DNA of 64,000 bases from Paenibacillus sp. FSL H8-0548 (GCF_038630985.1 NZ_CP152049.1:996001-1060000), one strand, 5' to 3'; shown: positions 1 through 8,575, counted from the stretch's first letter. A program made the numbers and translations. The notes: generated from the sequence alone by a model not told the origin.

Positions 1-346
1 ATATGAATCAGCGACAGGCCTCTACAAACGTTCAATTGGTGATAATCCTCATATTGATCTGAACAATAACGAGCAGCTTTCAGCGACGAATTTAGTTGTC
101 TTAGGCGCGGATCACCAAACACTTGATAACGAAGGGAGACTTGCTGTTGACCTTGACAAGGGCGGCAAGGCCATTCTCTTTCAAAGAGGGAAAGCGGTAG
201 AGGCGGAGTGGGTTCGGGCTCCTGATGGAATGATTAGAATTGTAATTAATGGAGCTGAGGTTTCATTTGTGCCCGGAAAGACCTTCTTTCACATCGTGCC
301 AAACAAGCCTACATTTGAGGGGCATGTTGTTTGGGTACAATTATAG
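1..346 (+). CDS. yerB: YerB-like DUF3048 lipoprotein, 3' end only
   Basis: The reading frame is open from base 2 to a TAG at 344-346, giving about 114 C-terminal residues; the 5' part lies outside the window. The fragment contains YKRSIGDNPHIDLNN and, further on, FVPGKTFFHIVP, which resemble the C-terminal domain of the DUF3048 family (B. subtilis YerB, a membrane-attached lipoprotein of unknown function). The presence of yerC, dgkB and rlmCD homologues downstream supports the assignment, because these neighbour yerB in B. subtilis. A strong terminator follows immediately. The family call rests on motif memory only. Confidence 0.7.
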   Translation, partial: YESATGLYKRSIGDNPHIDLNNNEQLSATNLVVLGADHQTLDNEGRLAVDLDKGGKAILFQRGKAVEAEWVRAPDGMIRIVINGAEVSFVPGKTFFHIVPNKPTFEGHVVWVQL

Positions 347-402
347 TTAATTGGAAACACTGTTAACAACGGTTAACGGATGAGCTTCCAAGGATAAAAG
401 GA

Positions 403-434
403 CGCAATCTTGTTACAAGATTGCGTTTTTTTTT
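403..434 (+). terminator. Rho-independent terminator after the yerB-like gene
   Basis: A perfect 10-bp stem (CGCAATCTTG / CAAGATTGCG) with a 3-nt loop is followed by a run of nine T. It ends the first transcription unit. Confidence 0.93.
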
Positions 435-471
435 ATATTTTTTTTGAATTTTATTTTATTTTCATAAAACC

Positions 472-513
472 TTTACATTCTCTTAACAATTCACATGTAA
501 ACTATGTTAAGAT
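472..513 (+). promoter_or_regulatory. Possible PhoP-box repeats upstream of the phosphate transporter operon
   Basis: TTTACA (472-477) and TTAACA (483-488) are spaced 11 bp apart, and weaker TTAACA-like hexamers follow at about 490-510, just upstream of a TAAGAT (508-513) that could serve as a -10. Bacillus PhoP boxes are TTAACA-like hexamers repeated every 11 bp. The position, 55-95 bp before a Pit operon, fits phosphate control, but the repeats are degenerate and the region is A+T rich, so chance similarity is possible. Confidence 0.4.
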
Positions 514-567
514 ATTGTGGGCTCATCATACTACGCCTAAACATCAAGTCGAGTAAAGGGGATTACG

Positions 568-1179
568 ATGTTCAAGAAAAAGGATATTTTCTTTAAGACG
601 TTCGAAGAGATGGCAGACGCTATCGTCGAGGCTGTTGAGTATTTCGCCAAAGGCCTTTCAGATTTATCGGACGTGTCGGCTTTTGCTAAAACGATGAAGG
701 AATTCGAGAGCAGATGCGACAAACATGTGCACACGATTTTGAAGGAATTGAACAAAACGTTCATTACTCCAATCGAGCGCGAAGATATTATGGCCCTTAC
801 ATCATCGCTTGATGATGTGCTTGACGGAATTGAAGCTTGTGCTTCCCGTTTTGAAATGTACAATATTCAGGAAAAGGATGAGTACATCACACTTTTCGGT
901 GATATTCTCGTTCGATCTTCACACCAAATCAAGAAAGCAATCTACTTGCTGACACAGCGGAAGCTGCTTGCGATTCGTGAACCGAATATTGCGCTTAATG
1001 AGCTTGAGAATCAAGCTGATGATTTGCTTCGTGTTTGCATTAAGAGCTTGTTTACTAACGTTAGTGATCCGATTGAATTGATGAAACGCAAAGAGATATA
1101 CGAGATGCTGGAGCAAACGACCGACTACTGCGAAGATGTTGCTAATACGCTGGAATCGATCATTATGCGTAACAGCTAA
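568..1179 (+). CDS. DUF47/PhoU-like Pit accessory protein
   Basis: This 203-residue protein (MFKKKDIFFKTFEEMADAIV...) is all-helical and acidic. It has the FE..AD..VEAVEYFA opening and the helical ED..DVANTLESIIMRNS end typical of the DUF47 (TIGR00153, B. subtilis YkaA) family, which resembles PhoU. Such proteins are encoded with Pit transporters and are thought to modulate them. The start is supported by AAAGGGG 8-12 nt upstream. The pit gene follows after 24 bp, so the two form an operon closed by the terminator near 2216-2293. No catalytic motif is expected or seen. Confidence 0.88.
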   Translation: MFKKKDIFFKTFEEMADAIVEAVEYFAKGLSDLSDVSAFAKTMKEFESRCDKHVHTILKELNKTFITPIEREDIMALTSSLDDVLDGIEACASRFEMYNIQEKDEYITLFGDILVRSSHQIKKAIYLLTQRKLLAIREPNIALNELENQADDLLRVCIKSLFTNVSDPIELMKRKEIYEMLEQTTDYCEDVANTLESIIMRNS

Positions 1180-1203
1180 TCTGATGAGTAGGAGTATTTC
1201 ACA

Positions 1204-2199
1204 ATGGATTTAATGGTTCTTTGGATTGTTGTCTTTTTGGCGCTTTCGTTTGATTTTATAAATGGATTTCATGATACAGCCAATGCGATTGCCACAGCTG
1301 TATCAACACGGGCTCTAAAGCCTAGAGTTGCGATCATGATGGCTGCAGTTATGAACTTTGTCGGCGCGATTACATTTACCGGAGTAGCAGCTACCATAGG
1401 TAAAGGTGTCGCGAATCCGGCTGAGCTGGAGCATGGGGTTCCCATTGTTATTGCTGCTCTGTTAGCAGCCATCACTTGGAATCTAATTACATGGTGGTTT
1501 GGGATTCCTTCCTCTTCATCACATGCATTGATTGGCTCCCTTGCGGGCGCAGTCATTGGTGGAGCTGGGATGAGTGCAATCAATTCGGGCGGTTTGATGA
1601 AAATTGTCCAAGCCTTGATTCTCTCTCCAATTATTGCGTTCACTGCGGGTTTCATTATCATGTGGATATTAAAAAAAATATTTGCCAAATCAAGTCCTCA
1701 CCAAGTGAACAAAGGGTTCCGCTTTGGGCAAATTATTACAGCGGCGTTTCAATCGTTCTCACACGGTACGAATGACGCTCAAAAAGCGATGGGTATTATC
1801 GTATTTGCACTCGTTGCTTCAGGAGTTCAATCGACGATGGACGTTCCACTGTGGGTTAAGATTTCTGCGGCTACAGCAATGGCACTAGGTACTTCTGTCG
1901 GCGGCTGGAAGATTATTAAGACGATGGGTACAAAAATTTTCAAAATCGAGCCTATTAACGGCTTCGCAGCGGACATAGGCTCTGCAGCAGTTATTCTGAC
2001 GGCGACAATGATTCACTTGCCCGTCAGCACAACACATGTCATCACCTCTTCGATTCTCGGTGTAGGCAGCGCGAAGCGTTTCTCTGCCGTTAAATGGGGA
2101 GTTGCGGGTCGCATCGGCATTGCATGGGTCATTACCATTCCATTTACAGTTTTAATGGCTATGTTCTTCTATTGGATTATCCGCTTAATATTCCTGTAA
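1204..2199 (+). CDS. pit: PiT-family inorganic phosphate permease
   Basis: A 331-residue polytopic membrane protein with two internally related halves, as in PiT (PF01384) transporters. The N-terminal signature GFHDTANAIA lies at residues 21-30 and the matching SHGTNDAQKAMG at about 186-197. Both belong to the duplicated PD001131-type motif that binds phosphate and cation. PSSSSHAL and PVSTTHVI are the second conserved pair. It should import phosphate as a metal-phosphate or proton-coupled complex. It is the second gene of an operon with the DUF47 protein. Its length is short compared with eukaryotic PiTs but normal for the low-affinity bacterial form. Confidence 0.93.
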   Translation: MDLMVLWIVVFLALSFDFINGFHDTANAIATAVSTRALKPRVAIMMAAVMNFVGAITFTGVAATIGKGVANPAELEHGVPIVIAALLAAITWNLITWWFGIPSSSSHALIGSLAGAVIGGAGMSAINSGGLMKIVQALILSPIIAFTAGFIIMWILKKIFAKSSPHQVNKGFRFGQIITAAFQSFSHGTNDAQKAMGIIVFALVASGVQSTMDVPLWVKISAATAMALGTSVGGWKIIKTMGTKIFKIEPINGFAADIGSAAVILTATMIHLPVSTTHVITSSILGVGSAKRFSAVKWGVAGRIGIAWVITIPFTVLMAMFFYWIIRLIFL

Positions 2200-2215
2200 G
2201 ATGATGTGAATTGAG

Positions 2216-2293
2216 ATAGTGGGGAAAACCTCACTCGCCATGAGCTAAGGTTCATGGGGAATGAGATTTTTCTCACTATTTTTTGTGTTTTTT
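2216..2293 (+). terminator. Long-stem terminator after pit
   Basis: An extended imperfect hairpin runs from ATAGTGGGGAAAACC (2216-2230) to GATTTTTCTCACTAT (2265-2279), with an inner CCATGA/TTCATGG stem, and is followed by a T-rich tract. Confidence 0.8.
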
Positions 2294-2613
2294 TGCGATG
2301 CGGCAGTAAAATATTGTGGACAACAATGATCGGAAATTAGCGAAAATTGCGCGTATACACATAATTAGTAACAGCTGTGTATGAATTATGCCTATGCAGC
2401 TTTGTGAGATATACACATTGTAGTAACAGCTGTGCATGGATTGAGAGTGGATCATGACGAAGGCTGTCGAAGGTTGTACTTGTGCACAGGATAGATTGCT
2501 GAATTTTCAGTTAATGAAACAAAACCTGTGGATACACGAACGAATATAGTTATCCACAGAAGGATAACTATAAAAAAACGGTGTGAAAATGTGCATAAAC
2601 GGTTAATTGAAAA
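2294..2613. repeat. Gene-free stretch with a short direct repeat
   Basis: No credible gene is visible between the pit terminator and the terminator of the minus-strand gene. TAGTAACAGCTGTG occurs twice, at 2366-2379 and 2421-2434, each preceded by an ATACACAT sequence, so a unit of about 55 bp appears duplicated. CAGCTG is itself palindromic. A role such as protein binding or a small transcript is speculative. Confidence 0.45.
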
Positions 2614-2652
2614 ACACTCTGAATGCTGCGCGATGCGCTGCAATCAGAGTGT
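2609..2652 (-). terminator. Terminator of the YqfQ-like gene
   Basis: Read on the minus strand, ACACTCTGA (2652-2644) pairs with TCAGAGTGT (2622-2614), with an inner GCAGCGC/GCGC.GC stem, followed by a short T run. It lies 15 bp past the stop of the minus-strand gene. Confidence 0.8.
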
Positions 2653-2666
2653 GGTTTTGTGTAATT

Positions 2667-3197
2667 TTATCGACGGCGCTTCGTTGTGCGGCGACGCTTC
2701 GTTGTACCTTTTCCTGAGTTTGGGCTAGAGCTGGTCTTGCGACGCTTGCGGCGCTTCGGTTTCCATTCCGTATCGTCATCATCATCATTTGATGATTTTT
2801 TACTGAAGGAGCCCATTAATACTTTGACTAAAGGCGCCATTTGGGAAACGCTTGCCATCACCTTTTGTACCTTTGTTACGGTTGTAAGGATACCATCAAT
2901 ACCGCCAATACGGTCAACAAAACCTTTAATCTCTCCTAAGCTGGCGAGGGAGAAGCCGGTTGCCTTGGTGCTTGGGGTCGTTTCAATAATTTCAGCCGTT
3001 GGCTCCGATACGACGCTGGGCAGCATATCCTGCATCACTGGGGCTGCCGGCGGCATTATAGGCAGGTCTGTACCGAGGCTGAAGCCGCTCGACTTCGCGC
3101 CAGCTGACTTGCTCAGCTGGTTCTGAGCAAGACGGTGGCTGCCGTGCCAACCGTCTTGCTGCTGGCTGCCGGTACCGGGGTTATTGCGGTAATTCAC
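2667..3197 (-). CDS. YqfQ-like protein with an Arg/Lys-rich tail
   Basis: A 176-residue protein read from a GTG at 3197; AGAAGGG lies 9 nt upstream of it, whereas the GTG three codons earlier is too close to this site. The N-terminal third is Gly/Gln/Ser-rich. The middle holds a helical block (GEIKGFVDRIGGIDGI, then VQKVMASVSQMAPLVKVLMG) that resembles the YqfQ/VrrA family of sporulating bacilli. After an acidic DDDDD patch the C-terminus is a strongly basic RRRTTKRRR tail. Such tails often contact nucleic acid or acidic spore-coat material. Family membership is tentative; the function is unknown. It is a lone gene with its own terminator. Confidence 0.65.
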   Translation of the reverse strand: MNYRNNPGTGSQQQDGWHGSHRLAQNQLSKSAGAKSSGFSLGTDLPIMPPAAPVMQDMLPSVVSEPTAEIIETTPSTKATGFSLASLGEIKGFVDRIGGIDGILTTVTKVQKVMASVSQMAPLVKVLMGSFSKKSSNDDDDDTEWKPKRRKRRKTSSSPNSGKGTTKRRRTTKRRR

Positions 3198-3369
3198 ACG
3201 GATCACAACCCTTCTTTTCTAATAGTTTATGGGTTAGGCGAACATAAGGATTGGACGTATGCCCCTAGTTACGGAACTTTTTCTAGATAAATGCCTGTGC
3301 TTGTAAAGGAGCCGATTAACAACAGCCGTCCAGATCATTTGCTGGGGTAAAGCGTGAATACGGTAATGT

Positions 3370-3398
3370 TTGAAAAAAACAGGTAAAAAAGCTACAAT
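3370..3398 (+). promoter_or_regulatory. SigA-type promoter for yerC
   Basis: TTGAAA (3370-3375), a 17-bp spacer and TACAAT (3393-3398) lie 34 bp before the yerC start. Both hexamers differ from consensus at one or two positions. Confidence 0.65.
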
Positions 3399-3431
3399 AG
3401 TTACATTAGTTTTAATTAGGAGTGAATACGC

Positions 3432-3722
3432 ATGCAGCTTAAAAAGCTGAACGATAAAGCAATAGATCAGTTGTTCGAAGCGGTTCTTACATTGAAATCG
3501 GTCGAGGAATGTTATGTGTTTTTTGATGATTTGTGTACGGTCAACGAAATTCAGTCGTTATCGCAAAGGCTTGAGGTAGCGCGGATGCTCGGCAAAGGCA
3601 GCACATACAACGCGATTGAGGCTGAGACTGGTGCCAGCACGGCTACGATCTCACGGGTGAAGCGCTGTTTAAATTACGGAAATGATGGTTATAAAATGGC
3701 TTTAGAGCGTCTTGGAAGGTAG
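3432..3722 (+). CDS. yerC: YerC/YecD family TrpR-like regulator
   Basis: A 96-residue helical protein with the conserved FFDDLCTVNEIQSLSQRLEV segment followed by GSTYNAIEAETGASTATISR, the helix-turn-helix of the YerC/YecD (TrpR superfamily) proteins. B. subtilis YerC binds DNA and also associates with RNA polymerase-linked regulation of histidine genes; that role is not tested here. AGGAG lies 9 nt upstream of the ATG. Its TAG overlaps the GTG of the next gene by one base (TAGTG), which suggests translational coupling with the chelatase. Confidence 0.93.
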   Translation: MQLKKLNDKAIDQLFEAVLTLKSVEECYVFFDDLCTVNEIQSLSQRLEVARMLGKGSTYNAIEAETGASTATISRVKRCLNYGNDGYKMALERLGR

Positions 3723-4516
3723 TGTCCCAACCGATGAAGCCAGGAATCCTCGTAATTAGTCATGGCTCCAGAGAAAGTTTGTGGGTGCAGCTAGTCGATG
3801 AAGCTATTGCGGAAGCGGCAGCCTCGCCACGTTTGTCTAATATCCCTATCGTGTCGTCCTTTCTTGAAATTATAGAAGGACGGCTTATTCAGGATGGCAT
3901 TGATCAGCTTGAGGGGCAGGGAGTAACCGACATGTACGTAGTGCCATTGTTCATATCCTCAGGAAGCACTCATGTAGATGAAATCGGGCAAGCCTTCGGC
4001 TTTCCTTGGTTGTCAGATCTAGAGGGGGATCTTGGAACCTTCCGAGTTGCAGCGAACGTACACTATGGCATGCCGATTGACGATGATCCAGAAATCGCTG
4101 AGCTGCTAGCATCGAATATTTCTTCTTTGTCCTCAGAGCCTGAGAAGGAAGCGCTGCTGCTTATCGGTCATGGCAGCAAGGAAAAAGTGTTTCATGAACG
4201 TTGGCAGGAAGGATTGCTCAAGCTGGGTGAACGGCTTCGAGCGACTGTCGGCTTCAAGCGTGCCGAATATGCAATGCTGCTGCCAGACCAAGCGGCAGCG
4301 AAGCTTGCAGCGATGCAGGCGGCGAATCCAGATGAAGCGGTTATTGTTGTACCGCTGTTTCTGAGTCAGGGCTATTTTACAAATCAGGTTATTCCCACTA
4401 GGCTTTCCGGTCTTGTGTATAAATATAATGGCCGGGCTATGCTGCCGAGTTCAGCAATTTCACGCTGGCTGGAGCGACAAATGTATGATGGTGTGCGGCG
4501 TATGCGCAAAGTATAG
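3722..4516 (+). CDS. sirB: Sirohydrochlorin/cobalt chelatase-like protein (CbiX/SirB)
   Basis: A 264-residue protein with two CbiX-type halves. Each half opens with a metal-binding His: ISHGSRES near residue 14 and IGHGSKE near residue 149; the conserved PLFISSGSTHVDEI and PLFLSQGYFTNQVIP segments follow. Enzymes of this class insert Fe or Co into sirohydrochlorin for siroheme or cobalamin. No other tetrapyrrole genes are adjacent, so the metal and pathway cannot be fixed. It starts at a GTG overlapping the yerC stop and runs straight into dgkB (12 bp). The duplicated-domain length matches SirB of B. subtilis (about 260 residues). Confidence 0.85.
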   Translation: MSQPMKPGILVISHGSRESLWVQLVDEAIAEAAASPRLSNIPIVSSFLEIIEGRLIQDGIDQLEGQGVTDMYVVPLFISSGSTHVDEIGQAFGFPWLSDLEGDLGTFRVAANVHYGMPIDDDPEIAELLASNISSLSSEPEKEALLLIGHGSKEKVFHERWQEGLLKLGERLRATVGFKRAEYAMLLPDQAAAKLAAMQAANPDEAVIVVPLFLSQGYFTNQVIPTRLSGLVYKYNGRAMLPSSAISRWLERQMYDGVRRMRKV

Positions 4517-4528
4517 GAGTGAGCTCAA

Positions 4529-5443
4529 ATAGCAATCAAACGGGCACGGCTTATATATAATCCCACTTCGGGTAGAGAAGAAATGAAGAAACGTCTGCCG
4601 GATATTCTTCAGCGGCTGGAGCAGGGCGGTATCGAAACGAGCTGTCACGCAACGATCGGTGAAGGAGATGCAACGCTTGCAGCATCTGAAGCAGCGGATC
4701 GCGGTTACGATATGATCATTGCAGCTGGCGGTGATGGTACGCTTTATGAGGTCATAAACGGTTTGACAGGGAAGTCGAATCGACCGCCATTAGGTATTCT
4801 GCCTGTCGGAACGACAAATGATTTTGCGCGAGCGATGGGCATTCCAAAGCACTGGGAATATGCAGTTGATCTAATTATTCAACAATATAGCCGTTTTATT
4901 GACGTTGGCAAGGCGAATGAACGCTACTTTATCAACATTGCAGGGGGAGGCTCCTTGACGGAGCTGACCTATGACGTTCCGAGCAAGCTTAAGACGATGA
5001 TTGGTCAGCTCGCTTATTATATGAAGGGTCTGGAAAAAATGACCCGACTTCGTCCGACGGAGCTGAACTTTAGCGCAGCTGGGGTAGGAGAGTTTCATGA
5101 TGAGTTTATGATGTTCCTCATCTGCAACAGCAATTCGGTTGGCGGCTTTGAGCGATTAGCGCCGGATTCCAAGCTGGATGACGGCTTGTTAGATGTACTG
5201 CTCATTCGGAAATGCAACCTGCCGGAGTTTATTAAGCTGGTATCGCTCGCACTGCGCGGTGAGCACTTGAATGATCCACATGTGATTCATTTTCGGACGA
5301 ATGAGCTCAAGGTAACGACACCGGATTATGTACAAATTAATCTCGATGGCGAATACGGCGGCGTGCTGCCGTGCACGTTCTCCGTGCTGCCGTCGCATTT
5401 GCGTATTTTTGCAGATGAGACTGGCGAGTCGACTTACCGTTAG
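4529..5443 (+). CDS. dgkB: Diacylglycerol/lipid kinase DgkB (ATA start)
   Basis: A DagK-family lipid kinase of 304 residues if begun at the ATA at 4529. The frame gives [12 protein letters not shown], the conserved N-terminal strand and P-loop-like turn, before the first ATG at 4583, which would delete it. An in-frame TGA at 4520-4522 limits the start to 4523 or later. AGGAG (4515-4519) is placed 9 nt before the ATA, and no ATG, GTG, TTG or CTG lies in that interval. The ATP-site motif GGDGTLYE is near residue 68 and [11 protein letters not shown] near 91. It phosphorylates diacylglycerol for phospholipid and lipoteichoic-acid turnover. rlmCD follows, as in B. subtilis. Confidence 0.85.
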   Translation: MAIKRARLIYNPTSGREEMKKRLPDILQRLEQGGIETSCHATIGEGDATLAASEAADRGYDMIIAAGGDGTLYEVINGLTGKSNRPPLGILPVGTTNDFARAMGIPKHWEYAVDLIIQQYSRFIDVGKANERYFINIAGGGSLTELTYDVPSKLKTMIGQLAYYMKGLEKMTRLRPTELNFSAAGVGEFHDEFMMFLICNSNSVGGFERLAPDSKLDDGLLDVLLIRKCNLPEFIKLVSLALRGEHLNDPHVIHFRTNELKVTTPDYVQINLDGEYGGVLPCTFSVLPSHLRIFADETGESTYR

Positions 5444-5523
5444 CTTTCGCTAAATTCGAGAATTGGGGCACAATGGATAGAGCTAGGCAGGCAACAGCAT
5501 TGAAGATAGAGCGGAGAGAGTTT

Positions 5524-7011
5524 ATGAATAAAGGAAGAAGCAGAGGCGGCAAAGGGAGAACACATGGTGCAGCTCGTTCAGCAGCAGTGGTTCCAGTAGA
5601 TGCGCCTTTTCAGAAAAATGAAGAGGTCACCGTCGATATTATCGGCCTGACACATGATGGAGAAGGGGTAGGCCGCGCTGATGGCTATACCCTTTTTATA
5701 CAAGGTGCGCTTCCCGGTGAACGCGTCCGAGTGAAGGTTATGAAGGTGAAGAAGCAGTATGGCTATGCGAAGCTTGAGGAGCTAATGCTGTCAAGTCCAT
5801 CGCGGATCGAGCCGCCTTGCGATATTTATAAGGAATGCGGCGGCTGCCAGCTTCAGCATTTTGATTACCCCGCACAGCTGGAGTGGAAACGGCAGCATGT
5901 TGTGGACAACTTGATGCGAATCGGCAAGCTGAGCGTTGCTGGAGAAGGCAGAGCTGTGGATGGAGAGAGTGCGTCTACGGGTATTGTTGTACGCAAAACC
6001 GTTGGTATGGATGAGCCATGGCGGTATCGGAACAAAGCAGCAGTCCCCGTTGGTGCAAGCTCGGCAGATGGCGGATTGCTTGCTGGTTTCTACGCGCGCG
6101 GCAGTCATCGCATTATCGATATGGACGATTGTCTCATTCAGCATGAGCATAATGATGAGGTTATTCGTGTGGTGAAGCGAATTGGACGGGAGCTCGGCGC
6201 AGCTCCTTATAATGAAGAAACAGGCCGGGGTGTCCTGCGTCATGTAATGGCGCGGACAGGCGTTGTGACTGGTGAAATCATGGTCGTATTGGTGACTAAC
6301 GGCAGGAAGCTGCCTCTCGTGGAATCGTGGATTGAGCGTATTCGCAGGGAGCTTCCAGCAGTAAAGAGTATCATTCAAAATGTAAACGAGCGTGATACGA
6401 ACGTTATTTTTGGCGATGATACCTTTGTGCTGTGGGGTAGCGAGGTGATCTATGACGAGCTTGACGGCATTCGCTTCGCGATATCGGCAAGATCGTTCTA
6501 TCAGGTAAACCCAGCGCAAACCGTAGCGCTATACCGCAAAGCAGTAGAATACGCTGGACTTACGGGGACGGAAACCGTGATCGATGCTTATTGCGGTATT
6601 GGAACGATCTCACTGTTCCTCGCCCGTCAGGCTGGACGCGTCTACGGCGTCGAGATCGTGCCGGAGGCGATTGAGGATGCGGCGCGGAATGCAGCATTGA
6701 ATGGCATCACGAACGCTTCATTTGAGGCTGGTCCTGCCGAGGTTGTTATTCCTCGCTGGCGCAAGGAAGGTATTACGGCCGATGTCATTGTCGTCGATCC
6801 TCCGCGCAAAGGCTGCGACCCAGCACTGCTTGAGACGATCCTGTCGATGCAGCCGGAGAGAGTCGTATACGTAAGCTGCAATCCATCTACCTTAGCAAGA
6901 GACTTGCGGGTGCTGGAGGACGGCGGGTACAAGACAGTAGATGTTGTACCTGTGGATATGTTCCCGTGGACGGTGCATGTGGAGTGCGTGGTAAGGCTAT
7001 ATCGGGAGTAG
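5524..7011 (+). CDS. rlmCD: 23S rRNA m5U methyltransferase (RlmCD/RumA family)
   Basis: A 495-residue SAM-dependent uracil-C5 methyltransferase. Domain order: basic N-terminus, TRAM domain ([15 protein letters not shown]...), a cysteine cluster ([14 protein letters not shown], residues about 99-112) for an iron-sulfur cluster, the SAM loop [14 protein letters not shown] near 353, VDPPRKGC near 424 and the catalytic [11 protein letters not shown] near 452. RlmCD methylates 23S rRNA uridines. The start at 5524 (MNKGRSRGG) has GGAGAGAG just upstream; an upstream ATG at 5473 has no comparable site. Part of its 3' end is repeated at 7117-7138. Confidence 0.93.
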   Translation: MNKGRSRGGKGRTHGAARSAAVVPVDAPFQKNEEVTVDIIGLTHDGEGVGRADGYTLFIQGALPGERVRVKVMKVKKQYGYAKLEELMLSSPSRIEPPCDIYKECGGCQLQHFDYPAQLEWKRQHVVDNLMRIGKLSVAGEGRAVDGESASTGIVVRKTVGMDEPWRYRNKAAVPVGASSADGGLLAGFYARGSHRIIDMDDCLIQHEHNDEVIRVVKRIGRELGAAPYNEETGRGVLRHVMARTGVVTGEIMVVLVTNGRKLPLVESWIERIRRELPAVKSIIQNVNERDTNVIFGDDTFVLWGSEVIYDELDGIRFAISARSFYQVNPAQTVALYRKAVEYAGLTGTETVIDAYCGIGTISLFLARQAGRVYGVEIVPEAIEDAARNAALNGITNASFEAGPAEVVIPRWRKEGITADVIVVDPPRKGCDPALLETILSMQPERVVYVSCNPSTLARDLRVLEDGGYKTVDVVPVDMFPWTVHVECVVRLYRE

Positions 7012-7138
7012 AAGCATTGATGGGCAAGGGCCGAAGAGCAACAGTCATATGTTCCCGCATTCAAAAAAAATGCATTGAGGTGGTGTGCGGGAATATATAT
7101 TCTTTTCATGCACAAGGCATGTGGAGTGCGTGGTAAGG
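6975..7138 (+). repeat. 22-bp copy of the rlmCD 3' end
   Basis: The 22 bases at 6975-6996, within the last codons of rlmCD, recur exactly at 7117-7138, and similarity continues a few bases into the following TATAT. The second copy is noncoding, so it is a small duplication of the gene end. The interval 7012-7434 otherwise shows no gene. Confidence 0.7.
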
Positions 7139-7257
7139 ATATATCCTGAGGGATATTGAAAGGTGAATTTTTTAACAAGGTCTGCTGAGAAAGCAGGATT
7201 TTCATTTATGAACTACCCTAAAGAGTTAATAGTAAACATGAAGAAAGCATTATATTG

Positions 7258-7285
7258 ACCTCCCCCACAGCGGTGGAGGTTTTTT
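7258..7285 (+). terminator. Rho-independent terminator
   Basis: ACCTCC (7258-7263) pairs with GGAGGT (7275-7280), with an inner CCAC/GTGG stem, and is followed by six T. It probably ends the yerC-rlmCD transcript. Confidence 0.85.
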
Positions 7286-7434
7286 CATGTGAACATATAC
7301 TCGGAGACATAATAGTATCAATTTCTTGTTGTATAATAAGGAGTAATATTTATCGAATAAAGGAATTACCAAATAAGTTGTGGAATAAGTCAAATTGGCA
7401 ATTGGATAGTTAATGAAAGGTGGTACACTTTTAG

Positions 7435-7593
7435 ATTAGCAAATACAGATTATTGAAGGAATACAAATACCCACCCGATGAAATCCCGCATGCTACCGAA
7501 TTGGTGATCAGACAAGCTGAACTCCAAATGAAGAACAACTTGTATACTGCTGAATCCTTTCGACCAAGTTATTCTATAGCTGCTGAGAGTTAA
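7435..7593 (+). pseudogene. Remnant of a type I restriction HsdR C-terminus
   Basis: An open frame without a start encodes LLKEYKYPPDEIP, then HATELVIRQAEL, and ends at a TAA (7591-7593). This matches the conserved C-terminal helix pair of type I restriction endonuclease R subunits (pattern LL.KY.YPPD...A..LV..QAE). The upstream part carries stops and no other HsdR motif, and there is no hsdM or hsdS nearby. I read it as the debris of a lost restriction system at the edge of the accessory region. Confidence 0.6.
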
Positions 7594-7644
7594 GGGACGT
7601 ATTTATAGCAACTCATTGCAAATCACGAGTAAGGGGATACCACA

Positions 7645-7866
7645 ATGGCGGAACTAAAATTCGAAATCACCAAAAATATCGGAATCCTATCCGAAGGTGC
7701 AAAAGGCTGGAGCAAGGAACTGAATCTCATTAGCTGGAATGACCGCGATCCTAAGTATGACATCCGCGAATGGGCTCCTGAACACGATAAGATGGGCAAA
7801 GGCGTCACTTTATCGAAGGATGAGATTGTTGTGTTAAGGGATATGTTAAATGGATTGGAGTTGTAA
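7645..7866 (+). CDS. ydbC: YdbC-family PC4-like single-strand DNA-binding protein
   Basis: A 73-residue protein (MAELKFEITKNIGILSE...) with the GWSKELNLISWNDRDPKYDIREWAP core of the YdbC/PC4 family. It ends in LSKDEIVVLRDMLNGLEL. PC4-like proteins dimerise and bind single-stranded DNA. AAGGGG lies 9 nt before the ATG. The gene sits alone between an HsdR remnant and unknown small genes. A degenerate echo of its last ten codons is found at about 8573-8605. Confidence 0.85.
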   Translation: MAELKFEITKNIGILSEGAKGWSKELNLISWNDRDPKYDIREWAPEHDKMGKGVTLSKDEIVVLRDMLNGLEL

Positions 7867-7987
7867 TATCTTGTACCACAATACGATCATAAAATTATGA
7901 ATATACTTCTGTTGTAACTTGGTTATCTATGTATGGTTCCATATATGGATTTCAACTAATTTTTATTCGATTCGGAGGAATGAGTAC

Positions 7988-8362
7988 ATGTTTACTATTC
8001 AAGCCCTTAATGATTTTCTACCAAAAATACATGAAGTTATCAGACAGACTGAAAATCTCGCACAAGCTAATAAAAAAACAAAAAATGATACTTCATATCA
8101 GTATAGCGAACTTTTTAACTATGTGGACACATTCGATGATAATGAGATTGCTATGATTCAAACATTGATGTATATCGGAAGAGATGAATCAAAAACGAAA
8201 TATGGAAATAAAACAGAGTTGTTTAATCTATGTGCACGAAAATTGGGCTTTGAACGGGGAGTGCCTATAAATAATAGAGAAAATGAGATAACTCAAATGA
8301 TTGGAAAAGAAAGTACGCTTTATCAATATCTAAAAAGTGGCTTGGATATTCTAATATACTAA
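7988..8362 (+). CDS. Small unknown protein, possibly DUF3775-like
   Basis: A 124-residue protein starting at ATG 7988, where CGGAGGAATGAGTAC supplies a strong ribosome binding site; an earlier in-frame start at 7919 has none. The sequence is helical and charged, with FDDNEIAMIQTLMYIGRDE near the middle. That segment recalls the LDEDEQAELVALMWLGRGD type of segment found in DUF3775 proteins, but the resemblance is short. A+T-rich codon use differs from the core genes upstream and suggests acquired DNA. Function unknown. Confidence 0.6.
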   Translation: MFTIQALNDFLPKIHEVIRQTENLAQANKKTKNDTSYQYSELFNYVDTFDDNEIAMIQTLMYIGRDESKTKYGNKTELFNLCARKLGFERGVPINNRENEITQMIGKESTLYQYLKSGLDILIY

Positions 8363-8404
8363 TTGTTCAAACTGTCTGTCATGAGTTAACCTTGAGGGAA
8401 TGTT

Positions 8405-8575
8405 ATGATCCTAGATACTGATTTTCAACATGAAATAACATTCCCATGGAATATTGAAGTTTGGATCGACTGGGAACTAGATACAGTTGGCAAAGTCGAA
8501 AAGGTTACTCCCGATTCGGTTATGATTGATGGCAATCATTTTGTAAGAGAGAATTGTAAGTTTTGGATGATATGA
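8405..8575 (+). CDS. Hypothetical 56-residue acidic protein
   Basis: ATG 8405 to TGA 8573-8575 gives 56 residues rich in Asp, Trp and Val (MILDTDFQHEITFPWNIEV...). GAGGGA precedes the start by 6 nt. The sequence reads like a small beta-strand protein (VGKVEKVTPDSVMIDGNHFV is an alternating strand pattern). It is too short for the usual ORF cut-offs. Its stop overlaps the YdbC-tail echo. No family recognised. Confidence 0.5.
   Translation: MILDTDFQHEITFPWNIEVWIDWELDTVGKVEKVTPDSVMIDGNHFVRENCKFWMI

Noticed and set aside
5791..6519. Minus-strand open frame of 242 codons inside rlmCD
   Set aside because: The plus strand carries all RlmCD motifs; the antisense frame has no recognisable domain or start signal.
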